Assembly: GCF_029962835.1 (NCBI RefSeq)
Contig: NC_080583.1
Coordinates: 1,240,001 to 1,304,000, forward strand
Direction of reading: 5' to 3'
From: Magnolia sinica
Lineage: Eukaryota > Streptophyta > Magnoliopsida > Magnoliales > Magnoliaceae
Length of the DNA: 64,000 nt
Below are positions 1 to 11,859 of this stretch, piece after piece. The position numbers and the translations under genes are program-made. The notes under the pieces are model-generated. The model ran no database searches, was not told the DNA's origin, and saw only the letters and a program-made list of their open reading frames with translations. Positions within the stretch are counted from its first letter, which is position 1. Each line of letters opens with the position of its first letter.

Positions 1-1640
1 TTTCGTGTGGCCCACCTGAGTTTTGAATCTGCTTCACTAACGGATGGACGGGGTGGATATCTTACAGGCAATCCACGACTGAAATCAGCGGGCATGAATA
101 CGATACGCCTCACCATGAAGGATTGAAGGTCACCATTCTCGAAAATCAGGCTGATGCGTTGGCTAGGTGGGCCATGCTTTAAGTCTCTTAGAACCATCTG
201 TTATCTGTTGATTCCTACCGTACGGCCCACCTGATGAATGGACCCAGGTGATCTTCATGGCAGGGCCCACTATCTTAACGGTCTTGATGTCCTACACAAG
301 TGGGGCACTAGCAGGAAATATAATACGACACCACATATTGTGGTACCATGCCTGCAGGTGATCAGTTCTCGTCCCAAAAATATCAACGGGCTGATCTTAA
401 CCTATCAATTTGTGGCCAAGCAATAGCAATGGTCTACATTCAACTGATAAATATCGGTAGCCGGGTTTTTGCAATCGGGAAGATTTTTGGGCCATGGTCC
501 ATCCATGATGGAAAGCAACCGACCAACGGCATAGATTGGCTGACCATGGCCCAAAATTGTCCGAATTGAAAAGGCCGCGTATATCGGGAAAATATCGTAT
601 AATCAACTGTATGATGCTCGCGTGTATGTACCGGTTAATACACGTTACCTATCAGCCCCATCGCTTTGAAATGATGAATCTCTTCTTTTGTTTTGGATTT
701 TTTAATTACTCTGGCAGAGTGATGATTCATACGCATGCGTATAACCACTGTATGCTTGACGAAATCGCTTCATCGTAGAGCGTTCAGATCATGAGGTCCC
801 ACTTTAGATGGACCACTTATTGACCGGGGAACATTTAGTGGACGGTCAAGATGGGATAGTCAATGGTGAGAATTCAACAAGAAAATGCCACTAATCAAAG
901 GTGAGGATCATCTAATTAGTGATGTGCCCCATCTACAATGGGTCCCACAACCAGGAACGTATGTTACAGCAACTATGGGGATTCGTGAGATGATATACTG
1001 AAGAGGCTGTTCGGCTGCACACGTGTCATGAACATTTTGGCCTAAAAATTAGATGGTCTGCTCACTAGCTCAGCCGAAAAAAAATGGACGGTTAGATTAA
1101 AAAAAGGATGACGAATAGCCTGTTTCAACATAGTCATGTGGCCCAACATAAAAGTAGACTGCTTGATCTCGGTGGCCCACTTGATGAAGGGCACAGATCA
1201 TGGTTTTAGGACCGGAACGAGTCTAATGTGGCTTGTCAGAGTCAACTCAGAGATAGGTGGGACCCAATCCAATCCAACGCCACCCGTCACCTTCTGAGTT
1301 ACCTTGATAATTGTTGTAAACCTTTCGGAAAGTTCATAGTATTTTGGTGCAACCAAACCCACATTAAGTAAACAAGCGTCCAAAGTCAGATGTTAGATTG
1401 CTTAACCATTTTAATTTTAAGACTGTGACTTCCTAACAATAGTTTCTACAATGCACGTGTCGTAATGTGACATGCTTAAGATCTGAGCTTTCCATTCGGT
1501 GGAAAAAATGAGAGCATTTGTCACTAGAAGTGGGCCATAACATAGCAACACAAATGAATGGCTAGATTTTTTTTTTTTTTTTTTATTTTTAAAAAAAAAA
1601 ACAATTTGCTTTGTATACTGTGGCCCGCCTAGTCGGACTT
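1..1640. other. Intergenic, repeat-derived, no gene seen
   Basis: I see no coding region here. The short reading frames match no family I know and overlap in several frames. Words of the dispersed repeats (GTGGCCCACCTGAG, GGATGGACGG) occur at 8-50 and 780-1300, and a tip resembling the R2 element (ACTCTGGCAGAG) lies near 706-720. A T-run followed by an A-run occupies about 1568-1602. Confidence 0.6.
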
Positions 1641-1654
1641 GGATAGGGTTGCCA

Positions 1655-2218
1655 TGGGCAGCCTCTAGAGCTGTACATGAACCGAGTTAGCTAGGTTAGC
1701 TAGCTCAATTCAACTCGATTTGAAACTAAGTCCGAGCCGAGTGGAGTTGATTTTTTGAGCTTGAAAAATTTTTTGAGCCGAGTGTGAGCTTTCCTAAGAT
1801 CGACTTGTATCGAACCCCAACTCAAATCAAACTCTGATCGAACTAGTTTGGTGACTTGATTATTTTGATATTGATGATGCTTCATAAGTGTTTGATAAAA
1901 TGACTCGACGAAGTGTTAGCTGGTGGCGAGGAAGGTATGGATATAAACGAATACCTTTGTATCTTGATTTTTATATTACATACTGAGTGTTTGATGAAAT
2001 ACTTATAAATTGATACTGTTGTTTTACATTCCATGAGAAATTGAAGGTGCGCTTCATGTGTTTGCGAAAATGTCGCAGAGGCTTGATGTTGGCCTGAACT
2101 AGCCTGAGCTGCTAATTGAACCGAGTTGAGCTGAGTTCGAACTGGGGTCAACTAGTGGCCGAGTTGAGTTGAACTGTGCTAAGCTAGACTCGGTTTGACT
2201 CGTGTACACTTCTAACTG
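1655..2218. repeat. Dispersed repeat R3, copy 1 (hAT-MITE-like)
   Basis: This segment of about 560 bp is rich in the words CGAGTTAGCTAG, GAGCCGAG and GAACTCGG at both ends, with an AT-rich middle. A second copy lies at 32560-33070, and the two share long stretches in the same order (for example TGATATTGATG and TTGTTTTACAT-like words). The ends resemble the ACACGAGCCGAG ends of short non-autonomous hAT-like elements common in plants. That class assignment is inference, because no target duplication was established. Confidence 0.6.
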
Positions 2219-2267
2219 CCTCAGCTCAAGTTTAATCCTAGCTGAGTCCAACTAACGAGAATAGATT

Positions 2268-2805
2268 AGCTGTCATCGGGGTAACAACTTAGTGGGTGTT
2301 ATCCTTATTGTGAGGGGCTTACCTTAAAAAAAAAAAAAAATTATATATCTATGCTATACATTTGTTTTTATATTTCATTTTAGGATATCAACCGAAATCA
2401 TAAGGAGATCCAAATCTCATGCGGACAACACCAATAGAAAGAAAGATGAAAAATCATTAAAACTTTTTTGGGCTACAAAAGTTTTGGATCAATCTGATTT
2501 TTTTTTTTTTAAATAAAAAATAAAAAAATCCCTTTGCCCATATCTACTTGACATTACCAATAGTTCAATTGCAAATAAACATTAGGAAAACCTTATAATG
2601 AGCCCTTTGAAATTTTTAATGGTGAGCCACACTCAATTCCTACTGTTTTCTGTGATGTGGTCCATATGAAATTTGGATATGTATAATTGTTGCTATCCAA
2701 TCCTAAAATGCATTAGAGGAATAGATGGACGGTGTGGATATATAACACATCATCAATGTAGGCCCTACATCAGGGGTAACACTACTACGGTCTTACCCAG
2801 GTAAT
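2268..2805. repeat. Foldback repeat family R1, diverged copy
   Basis: The copy starts near GGGGTAACAACTTAG and ends near GGGGTAACACTAC. In between it has the R1 word order: a GATCCAAATCTCA block, AAAAGTTTTGGATCAA, TTTTTAATGGTG, a TGTGGTCCA block and GATGGACGGTGTGGATATATAACACATCATCAA. The family is roughly palindromic, with the two halves being inverted relatives. It has no coding capacity. Confidence 0.6.
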
Positions 2806-2809
2806 ACCT

Positions 2810-3470
2810 AATTTACCCTTAACGTGCGGCCAACCTTGATAATGTGTTGTATATCCATGCTGTCCATCCATTTCTTCCGTCCATTTTAAAATTATACATA
2901 TTCAAATCTCAGGTGGACCACACCATAGGAAATAGTGGTGTTTGAGTGCCTCATCATTAAAAAATTGAGAGAGCCGCTGTAAGCTTTTGGTAATGTTTAT
3001 TTGCATGCAATCCAACCTTTGATTATGTCAAGAAGATTTCCTGTTTTTATGTTTTTTGTTTTTGTACGCACGTGCACACAGACCCCACACACTTACACCA
3101 TAGTGAAATTTCACCATCTATGGGTACTCGAACCCTTGACCCGGTGTTGAAACTCCTGAGAGTCTACCACCGGAGCAAGAGTAAGAACCCATGTCAAGAA
3201 GATTTCGATGAAGGGAAAATACAAAGATTAGCTTGATCCAAAACCTATGTGGACCACAAAAATTTTCTAATGGTCATTCATCACTGTTTCTAGTGGCATA
3301 GTCCATCCGAGATTTGGATATTATCAAGGTTTGGGATCTCATCCGAAAATGACATGGAAAACTAGATAGACGGAATGGATATACAAAAAATACATCACGG
3401 TGGGCCCCACACACTTAGGGTAAGTGTTACCCACTGAGGTGTTACTATGGTAAGTCGAGCCCAATCTGCC
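2810..3470. repeat. Foldback repeat family R1, interrupted by a SINE
   Basis: Both halves of the R1 palindrome are present. The left half carries TTGTATATCCATGCTGTCC; the right half carries GGAATGGATATAC followed by GGTGGGCCCCACA. The copy is split at 3041-3190 by a reverse-oriented SINE with a perfect 16-bp target duplication, so this R1 copy is older than the SINE insertion. Confidence 0.7.
3041..3190 (-). mobile_element. tRNA-derived SINE (family S1) with 16-bp target duplication
   Basis: Read on the minus strand, the 5' part has an A-box-like word (TTGCTCCGGTGGTAGAC) and a B-box (GGGTTCGAGTACCC). A GGTGTAAGTGTGTG tail and a T/A-rich end follow. It is bounded by perfect 16-bp direct repeats ATGTCAAGAAGATTTC at 3025-3040 and 3191-3206, the signature of LINE-dependent retroposition. 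A relative sits at 12665-12894 and a fragment near 60405. Polymerase III boxes are what define tRNA-derived SINEs; I do not recognise a named family. Confidence 0.85.
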
Positions 3471-3506
3471 ATTAGAAATGGCAATGGGCTAAGACAGCCG
3501 GACGGG

Positions 3507-4036
3507 ATTCGGTAGTGACAGGCTCAGTACTGAGGTCCGCACTGGTTGGTGCTCTAAAATGGTTTATAGGCTCCACCATAGTATATATGTTTCATCCACA
3601 CATTTTTCCAGCTCATTATATGGTATGATCCAAGAAATGAGGCAGATCCATATCTCAAGTTGAACCACACAAGTAGCAGTGGTGATTGGACGCTCACCAT
3701 TAAAAATTCCTAGGGCCTGCTGAATATTTATTTTCCATCTTACCTGTTAATTAGGTCACACATACATAGATGAAGGGAAAACATAAATACCAGCTTGATC
3801 CAAAACTTATGTGGCCCCTGATAAGTTTTTAACAGTGGACATTCAATCACCAGATTTTACTCTAGTGTGGTCCATTTGAGATTTTGGTTTTCCTCATTTT
3901 TTGTCTCATGCCCTAAAATGATCTGAAAAAATGGATAGACGGCATGGATATAAAAAATACATCATGGTGGGGCCCACGGAGCTTTTCCATCACCAACGAG
4001 TACTTACCTCGGTGCTAGAGGGGTCACTACCGAATC
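3507..4036. repeat. Foldback repeat R1 with 14-bp terminal inverted repeats
   Basis: The outer ends are GATTCGGTAGTGAC at 3507-3520 and its exact reverse complement at 4023-4036. The interior follows the R1 order: CATTTTTCCAGCTCAT, a GGCAGATCC block, AGCTTGATCCAAAACTT, a TGTGGTCCA block, then ATGGATATAAAAAATACATCATGG. At 530 bp with no reading frame, it looks like a complete non-autonomous DNA element. Confidence 0.7.
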
Positions 4037-4284
4037 TGAGTCCGTAGCCTTAACCAGGCTCAAATGCCCTGGCCCTGGCCCTGGCCCTTGCCTTACAGCT
4101 CTAGGTAGGGCTCTTGCAAGGGTGAGAGGAAAAAAATAAAATAACAATCCATGGATGTCCACCATCTATTGCGAGTCCCATTTGTATGAACGGTTTGGAT
4201 CGTTAGAAGCCACTCTTCAATGCAAAACTTGTAACTTTCCATACTTTCTAGCATTTGATAGTCCTTTTGTCTTTCTCATTAGTT
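4037..4284. other. Spacer without a gene
   Basis: This short spacer lies between an R1 and an R2 element. It holds a small CCCTGGCC tandem run near 4070-4090 and no gene. Confidence 0.4.
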
Positions 4285-4633
4285 GATACTCTGGCTGATG
4301 ACTACTACATACGCAAGCACTTAGGAATTATGAAAGTGGACTACATCAACTCAAATTAACCCTGTCCGAAGTTATAATTGAAAAATTATATTCGCTGAAC
4401 AATCCTGACCTCAAATAAGACCGTTGGATGTTATTTTCATTTTTAACCGTCCAATAAATATCCACCAATCTTGTAGTCAAATAACCAAATAAGATTAATT
4501 TTTGGTTCATGAATCTTCTAAGCTGGAACCCGTAATTTAGACGGGTTAATTTGAATAACATGCATTCCAGTATGCAGTTTTTAACTAATATCTAAGTGCC
4601 TGTTTATCATTCATCACACTCCACCAGAGTATC
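4285..4633. mobile_element. R2 MITE, complete copy
   Basis: The ends are GATACTCTGG (4285) and CCAGAGTATC (to 4633), an inverted pair. The middle has the family words AACCGTCCAATAAATATCCACCAATC and AAGTGCCTG. The copy is about 349 bp and has no coding capacity. At least eight relatives occur in the window. It is a non-autonomous TIR element; the superfamily is unknown. Confidence 0.75.
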
Positions 4634-5183
4634 AAAGTATTTCTCAATATTTTTACCTCTGCACATCGAAAGCCTGACTTTGACTGAGCGAACGACCTTT
4701 TCATTGCTGAAAAAACAGAAAAACAGAGGCTCGCCTCACACGTGAATAGAGGGATGGACACATGTGAATATGTACCGTGCGTGCGTGTTACCGTATACGC
4801 ATCCCATATCTCAAAATTCATGCGTCCATCAAGTGGGCCACAGGCGTGCATGTATAAGAACGGTCATGATTTTCCACCGATGGTCAACAGTCCTTGTTCA
4901 AGAGTGGCCCACTTCAAGGATAGTCAGATTTCAGTATCTATGTCTACACAGTTAGATACGTATGATGAACGGCTGGGATCACATACATGTATGATCATTC
5001 TCCACTTTTTCTACTCCTGCAATTACAAAGTGCACACGAGCGATTATGCTACAATATTAACTTAGATCATCTGATTTTCTCCATTTTAATATGATTATTT
5101 AGCAACCGACCTTCTTGTCGTTTTCCTACACCTGGAATATCTGCACTGCTGTACCGTACTGTCCCGTCTTCCATTCCGTTTAT

Positions 5184-5570
5184 TTGATACTCTGGCAGAC
5201 TTCCAGGCTTCATACTCTGGCGCTCAGGAATTGTGCACTTGACATATGTTAGATCAAATTAAACTGACTAAATTGTGAAAACCACTGTATCTGACCGACA
5301 CGCCCAAAAATAAGTTTTTTGAAAAATCCTAGCCTTTGAGATGCTTATTTGTTGAAATTGAGCCATTGGATAGTTTTCATTTTGGACCGTCCAATAAATG
5401 GCCACCAATAAGATAGAAAGTTAACATTAGGTTTTTTTATATTATAATCTAAAGTGGGTTATCATTAATTTCTACAAATTAATTTGCGTTGGTTGTTGGC
5501 CACGCTTGAAATTTCTAAGTAATTTCGAAGTGCATGCGCATCATCCATCATACTCTGCCAGAGTAACAAA
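5184..5570. mobile_element. R2 MITE, copy with a doubled left end
   Basis: The copy begins TTTGATACTCTGGCAGA and repeats a CATACTCTGG tip about 25 bp further in. It ends CTGCCAGAGTAAC. The interior shares CCGTCCAATAAATGGCCACC with the other copies. Confidence 0.65.
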
Positions 5571-5676
5571 GTTTCTCTCTTTTATTCACGGCAGCACTGT
5601 AGTTCACATCATTTTTAGGGTGCTGCTCATTATTGACCGCACAGTTTAGCAGTTTTAAAGAAGAAAACAATACATT

Positions 5677-5979
5677 TCGATACTCTGGCAGAGTATGATG
5701 CTAAATACGCAGGCACCGATAAATTCTACACGTGGAATCAAATTAAATCATTCGATTGTGGGCCACAAGTTAGATGGACTATGACCCAATAATTATTCTT
5801 ATATGATCTTCAAACCATTGATTTGTGTCACTGAATGGTTGAAATGAAAATCCAATGGCCAGTGGTCAATGATCATTTGCCCATTACTCAGGCAATAGAA
5901 TTGTCTAAATGTGGGTCCCCTTAGTTTAGACGGACTTCGAGTGAGTGTGTATCAAGCATGATACTCTGCCGTAGTATCA
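5677..5979. mobile_element. R2 MITE, third adjacent copy
   Basis: The copy opens with CGATACTCTGGCAGAGTATG, followed by GCTAAATACGCAGGCACC. It closes with the inverse tip GATACTCTGCCGTAGTATC. Together with the copies at 4285 and 5184 it makes a cluster of three within 1.7 kb. Confidence 0.65.
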
Positions 5980-7735
5980 TATGTCTTCCCATCACCGAAT
6001 TCTGCACATGTGGGTCCATCTTTTAATGATCCAACCGTTGACTGGATGAAACTGTACGATCCAACCTTTATTGACAAATGTACGGTTAACTGTAAGAGTT
6101 ACAAAAAGTCTCGTATATTGTAGGGCTGAGATCATCCAATCCTAGAGATTTCTAGGGAATCCTTTACCTATACTGCAGACCACCTATTGATAGTTTGGAT
6201 GATCGAACCATAGTCCCACATGCGAGAATCCTGTCAGCATATACTCAGGTCACTGATGATCATGACCCCTATGGTACCTTTTCATGAAAGAGGAATGATC
6301 ACGTGCATCTCATTGCACAAAAGCTTCACATGCAGCCATTTGTTTATTGGCCAATAGCGTCTATATTGCTGCATGGTACTGATGTACAGTAAACCATGCA
6401 ATAATTTTAAAATGCGGTAGACTCATATGTGGGAGATTCTCGCATTAAACCGGTTGGACGAAAAGTGACTGTTCATCCCACTTGTAACCTTCAACATGTT
6501 ATTTGCGTGCAACATCCAGTCCGTCCAATAGGATGGCCCCATCATGAGAATCATGATAGATAAAAAATAAGATTCATCCACTCATGAACTCGATCACTCT
6601 TTTTTTGTTATTTATCAGCGGATATATATTGTTTTATATCGAGTGGCCCAGAAAATGAGTGGATTAGGATGATTTTAGCATGAAGTGATCCTCATGGTGG
6701 TAATAATGTAATGGACAGGGTGGATCGTAGGTATTTCGTAGGTTGGAAATCATGTACAGTAATTTATCTGTCCAACCGGTTGGACAGAGATTCTTCCTAT
6801 TATGTTAGTTTAGTACCATTTAAGAACAGGTGCATGACTCTTTAACTTTACAGGGAGCATAGTCGCAGCGTTGCACAGTGATCCAGACCATCCAAATCAC
6901 AGGTCCAACTGTGGATGGTACATTACCTGATAATTTCGTTGAGAATAAAATCTCACAATCTGATTTTCCTCACTATTTTACTTTTAACCATCCGTTCGAT
7001 AGCCTTTAATTGGGTGGTTAGGATTGATTTATTTGTGTGATTTTAGAGAGATCATCCCATGGGACGACTGGCAATTTGATTGGTTTCAATAGCTGTACAT
7101 CAGTGCCACGTGCTAGAGATCCATGCCATTCATCAGTCAATGGGCTTCGCGAACATTTCCCTGTACCAAAAATCATGCCAGTATAGTCATCAATTAAGGA
7201 AGGCATGTACGTGGAATTTGGACCGTTGGATTTCCTTTTCTCTTTTCTTTTATCCTCTCCGTCCATTCTTCTCGTACTAGTTTGACCTACCTGATCAGCC
7301 AAGCAACATTACTTTGGTCCATGGAATATCAGAATGCAACCTTCCAAAACCCAATGAACGGACGTGATCTCTCACATGTGCTATCCCCTCGAGAATCACG
7401 ACCCTTGGAAAAAATTGCATGTATGGCCTAGATAATGGGTAAAATGGACGGTTCACAACCAACAGTACATTTATGGCCTACCTGATCAACGGACCAGTCT
7501 GATTTTCTCTGCAACGTATGGATCATCTACAACCGTGTGTAGATTAGGTGAACCTGCAACCCATTTTACAGACCAAGATATAGGACCCTGGCGCAGATAT
7601 GGCTTGAGCCAGAAAATAGGAACCCGAGCACAAGCGCGGCTCGGCCCACTGCCGAGATATTTAGTGTTGAACATTTCTAAGTAGGAAGTGTTGGCCGTGG
7701 GCCGGTACAGATAGGGCCCTACAGAACTGAGTGGG
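5980..7735. other. Intergenic, no gene seen
   Basis: No convincing reading frame occurs here. Scattered dispersed-repeat words are present, including two AACCGGTTGGAC-like words near 6449 and 6774. Confidence 0.5.
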
Positions 7736-7739
7736 CCCA

Positions 7740-8000
7740 TCCCATGATTTTTTTTCTTTTTACCATCCAATCTATTAATAAGGCCATGCAGACGTAGATG
7801 AAGTGAAAATGAAATATCAGCTTGATCCGAAACTTCTCCAGCTCCCAAGAAGTTTTTAATGGTTGAAGTTAAATCCCCACTTTGTGGTCCGCTTAATCCT
7901 GGACCTTCCTCATTTTTTGTATCATAAATTAAAATGATATGAGAAAAACGATTAATGGCGTGGATAAAACACTTAAATCACTTTGGGCCCCACAGAGCGG
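7740..8000. repeat. Foldback repeat R1, half copy
   Basis: Only the right half of R1 is recognisable: ATATCAGCTTGATCCGAAACTT, AAGTTTTTAATGG, a TGTGGTCCGC word and GGGCCCCACAGAGC at the end. Confidence 0.5.
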
Positions 8001-8759
8001 GGGTAGGACGCAATCCGCGTCCAAAGGAATATGGGAACTGGAATAGACAACCAATGGAATGGTGGGCTCGACCATGTGGGTGGATTAATGAGAATGGTCC
8101 ATCTGACATGGGGAAAACCTGATGAACGATCCAGATCAGTAATGTACCTCATGTCTGGCTGGACAGCATCACACCGCTGTCTGTCTGTCTGTCTCAGCTT
8201 TTCAAGTACATTAATGGCTTTGTAACATAGGATAAGAGTACAGAGTCTCTTTGGCCTAGTGGAGTCATTTGAAATTCTGGCACGGTGTGAACAAATGCAC
8301 TCGAAATTGTATACATTCCATACCCATAAGTCAAATTAAACCGTCCAAATCATGGGACCAGCCCTTGTTTTTTGCTCTCTCTCCAGTTTTCTCCTTTTCT
8401 CATGTTTTTCTTTCGTTCACAACTAGTGGACAGCTTAAGGAGTTGTGTTCTAATTGCATCTGCAAATGTTTGAAATGTACGGACATGTGAATGCATTGAC
8501 CAAAGGAGCAATGTGCTTGCTTGATTTTTAGGCTAATCCATTTCAAAAGTGGGTCACATTCACTACAAAATGCTCAATCCATCTAACCTTATGAGATCTT
8601 CAAATCAGTCTAAGAGTTATATTAGGTGGGCCTATATGATCAATGGCTCATATTGATCAAACTTATAAATAATTGAGTATTTGAATTGAGCATACCGGTG
8701 GGCCCCCAATAGATGTGATCAAGTTAGATATGTAGGAAACAGATTGGGTATTGAGAAAG

Positions 8760-9155
8760 TACTGAGTAAACTCTGTTGGGCCCACTGTGAATGTATGTGA
8801 CTTATCCACACCGTCCATCCATTTTTTAAGCTCATTTTAGGGTTTGAGCCCAAAATTGAAGCACATTCAAAGCTCAAGTAAACCCCTTCACAGGAAACAT
8901 TGGGGATGATGATGTCCACCGCCCACAGACATAAACGAAGGAAAATTACAAATATAAGCTTTATCCAAAACCTTTGTAGCCCTTGTAAATATTTCAATGG
9001 TAAGTTTTCAATTCACACTCTCCTATGGTGTGGTCCACTTGAGCTTTGGATATGCTTCAACTTTAGAATATACCCTAAAACAATCTAGATGGACAAGGTG
9101 GATAAGGCATAACTCATGGTGTGCCCTACAAAATTAACTTCATATTGAGTTACCC
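8760..9155. repeat. Foldback repeat R1, variant with TACTGAGT end
   Basis: The copy begins GTACTGAGTAAACTCTGTTGG and ends with a degenerate inverse near 9145 (ATTGAGTTACC). The interior has CACACCGTCCATCCATTTTTT and GGTGTGGTCCACTTGAG. The same end type occurs at 18061-18512 and near 48190-48230, defining an R1 subgroup. Confidence 0.6.
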
Positions 9156-9182
9156 CATATACAATCCAATTTGTAAGGGATG

Positions 9183-9265
9183 ACACCCCGATCGTTGGCT
9201 CAAGTGGTAGATTGAGTGAAAGATACCTCATTTCAACGCGGAGGTCTTCATATCAATTCCAAAAA
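9183..9265 (+). mobile_element. Short tRNA-derived retroposon (family S2), 11-bp target duplication
   Basis: This 83-bp insert has an A-box-like word (TTGGCTCAAGTGGTAGATT), a degenerate B-box region (GGTCTTCATATCAATTCC) and a short A tail. It is flanked by direct repeats TGTAAGGGATG at 9172-9182 and 9266-9276. A longer relative lies at 35795-35935. The size is close to that of a tRNA, so it may be a tRNA retropseudogene or a very short SINE. It is not a working tRNA gene. Confidence 0.65.
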
Positions 9266-9276
9266 TGTAAGGGATG

Positions 9277-10310
9277 GAGGTATATATATTGTACTTATAT
9301 ATATTGGGGTGTCAAGGAGCTGTGTGTGCGATTGACTTGGGCCTTGGTTTTGAACAATATGAAATAAGCTTGACGATATTCTTTATTCAAAAATTTGATT
9401 TTATTTGACTTTGAGCTTAGCTCATTAACACTCCCACCATGTACATACAATATTCTATAAACCTGAATTCTTTTACTATGAATTTTTTTTGAAAAATTAT
9501 AAGTCGAAGTATGCTAATTAATTTTTTTATATATATCTATAAATACAAATCTTAGTATATGAAACATATAAAATATTAAGTTACAATATTATTATCGGCG
9601 TTAACAATGGTATGATATATTAAATTTAATTTTCAACTACACTTCAACTTAAAATTTTAATATTTAGGCTGTTCATTGTATCCATAATTTAATTTTTACA
9701 GTCCCATGATCCTTTGATAATGAGACATACAATGGACAAAAACAAATCAAGTCGCAACTAACATTGATTGGCCAAATGATTTGTGTGAGAAGCTCAACTC
9801 TTGTATGGTCAATTTCATGGTTCTTCTTTTCAAGTAATAAGATTATTTTAGATTTTGTAACATGTTAATGAGAAATGCTAACACACAACAAGTTGGCGGG
9901 TGGGGTCCACCATGGTGGATTGTGATGGTTTACCAGGAAGAATTTAAAATATACCAGCAGCATAAGGTAATGCAAATTAGGTCGTCCAAATTGTGGGCCC
10001 CATTGATTTATTGGACCTGTAAACTAATAAAAATTATACGTACCTTACTAGCCGAAGTAGCAGACATTTTAGGGACGGTCAAAATGAAAAATCATCAGCT
10101 GTCCAAATTCAGTAAAAACTAAATCAGATCTCATAGTTATATAATGAATCTAATCTTAGGTTTATGACCTATCTGCAGTGGGCCTCACGATGTGAACCGT
10201 TCGTTTTGAGTTTCATATATCCACGTGTACAATATCCAACTGCATGTCTATAACCAGTCACACTCTTTCAGAGTACTGAATAAAATCCCATATATGGAGC
10301 AGCTTAGTCG
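9277..10310. other. AT-rich intergenic stretch, no gene seen
   Basis: The sequence is AT-rich, especially 9460-9680, with no credible gene. R1-like words return after 9890 and an R2-like tip (CACTCTTTCAGAGTAC) lies near 10261. Confidence 0.5.
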
Positions 10311-10317
10311 GTGAGGA

Positions 10318-10460
10318 CCCCGACTGTGGGGCCCACCTCGATGTATGCGTTGTATATCCAGCTTCATTGTTGGGTTCATGCCCAAAAATGAGCTGTAAAA
10401 ACGGATGGACGGCGTGGATATATACAACACATACATCAAGGTGGGCCACACGGTAGGGCT
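10318..10460. repeat. Minimal R1 palindrome (hairpin)
   Basis: The left arm reads GTGGGGCCCACCTCGATGTA and then TGTATATCC. The right arm returns as GGATATATACAACACATACA followed by AAGGTGGGCC. The central part is GCTTCATTGTTGGGTTCATGC. The two arms are near-inverse, so this copy is the outer ends of R1 joined with the middle missing. It could form a stem of about 50 bp. Confidence 0.65.
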
Positions 10461-10464
10461 CCAA

Positions 10465-10845
10465 GAATCCGTTTTTACAGCTCATTTGGGGGCATTAGCT
10501 CGAAAGGAAGCATATCCAAATCTTAGGTGGACCACATTAGAGAAAACAACGGTGATTGACTGTTAAAAATTTCGTGTGGGCCCCAAAAGTTCTGGATCAA
10601 ATTGATATATGTGTTTTCCCTTCATCCAAGTCCGTGTGAACTTATTAATAGGTTGGATGACAAATAAATATTATGGTGGGCCTAGGAAGTTTTTAATAGT
10701 GGCCGTTCAATCACTACTGTTTCGTGTGGTGGCGGTGGTTCGGCTAAGATTTGGATCTGCCTCATTTTGGGTTCAAAACATAAAATTAGCTGTAAAAACG
10801 GATGAATATACAAAACATACATTGGGCCCACAGCAAGGGCCACAT
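10465..10845. repeat. Foldback repeat R1 copy
   Basis: R1 words appear in order: TTTTTACAGCTCATTTGGGG, ATCTTAGGTGGACCACATTAG, TCTGGATCAAATTGATAT, TTTTTAATAGTGG and GGATCTGCCTCATTTTGGG. The copy ends at CATTGGGCCCACAG. It abuts the minimal palindrome at 10318-10460. Confidence 0.6.
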
Positions 10846-11110
10846 GCTAACCTCACCTAATACGCGTCCTTCTAGAGACTGCAAAAGTTCAAGAGTCAAA
10901 AAGTTTTAAGTACGGTGCTTTTGGTAGTTGAACATGAGAGAGACATATTGCTTCACATGTGGAAACCTTAAAACACGTGTGAAAACTTGGACCTTCTCTT
11001 AGCAATCACGGGCCCACCATGTGGACGCTCGAGGGATTTACGATTTGCTGGGGATGGAAGATCGGTTTGCTTTTATGTGGACTTACTTGCTACTGGGCGC
11101 CTGCTCAAGA

Positions 11111-11330
11111 GTAAGAGAGGGTTATATATATAAGTAAAGTCGCCACTAATCAATTATTTCAATTATACATTTAGACTTTTGTTTAGGAATAAGAGAGTAT
11201 TATATATGACCAAAGTTACCACTAATCAATTATTTTGATTATCCAGTTAGGCTTTTATTTAAAAGTAAGAGAGTGTTATATATGACCAAAGTCGTCACTA
11301 ATTAATTATTTCAATTATACAATTAGTTAG
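11111..11330. repeat. Tandem repeat, 3 copies of about 77 bp
   Basis: Units start near 11112, 11190 and 11266, each with TAAGAGAG then TTATATATGACCAAAG (or a close variant), CACTAATCAATTATTT and a (C)TTTTATTTA-like end. Spacings are 78 and 76 bp. No gene is associated. Confidence 0.75.
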
Positions 11331-11855
11331 ATCATGTAGAAATATTTAAGACTAATAATTCAAAGATCCTTAATTCTAAAATGACTCTCGAAATTACATT
11401 TCAGAGATTCTAAGTGATTATGATTAAAGAGAGGGAATGTGTAAAGCATCTTCTTTACTTGTACAAATCTACAGTTTTTTACTTCATAATATCTAACTAA
11501 TTTTTAGAGAGTAAAATCAATTCTTGCGTGTAAGAGATGTAATATAATGTAATGATGATGAGTAATCGGTTTGAATTTCTAATGAGCAAATTCCAATTAT
11601 ATTAATAAGCAGTAGGGCACACGTTCTAACCAACTAATGAGCAGGGTCCAATTATATACGGGACACGTATGGCCAATCTGAACATCCAATTAATAATTAG
11701 CCTGAATATGAGACACATCATGTTGGGAGTCGGCTGATGAGCGGATCTGATACTATGCATGAGTTCGTTGTTGCCGCATGTGAGGCATAAGTTCTCTTGG
11801 ACTTGGATTCATAGTCACCTTTACCCTACAGCATAAGTGCTCGAAAAGCTCTATG
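11331..11855. other. Intergenic, no gene seen
   Basis: AT-rich sequence with no recognised repeat family or reading frame. Confidence 0.4.
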
Positions 11856-11859
11856 AGAC

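Noticed and set aside
4742-5065. 107-codon frame as a small gene
   Set aside because: Irregular composition, overlaps several frames, sits between MITEs, and shows no recognised domain.
9183-9265. Functional tRNA gene
   Set aside because: The B-box is degenerate, no cloverleaf could be drawn, and an A tail with direct repeats shows retroposition.
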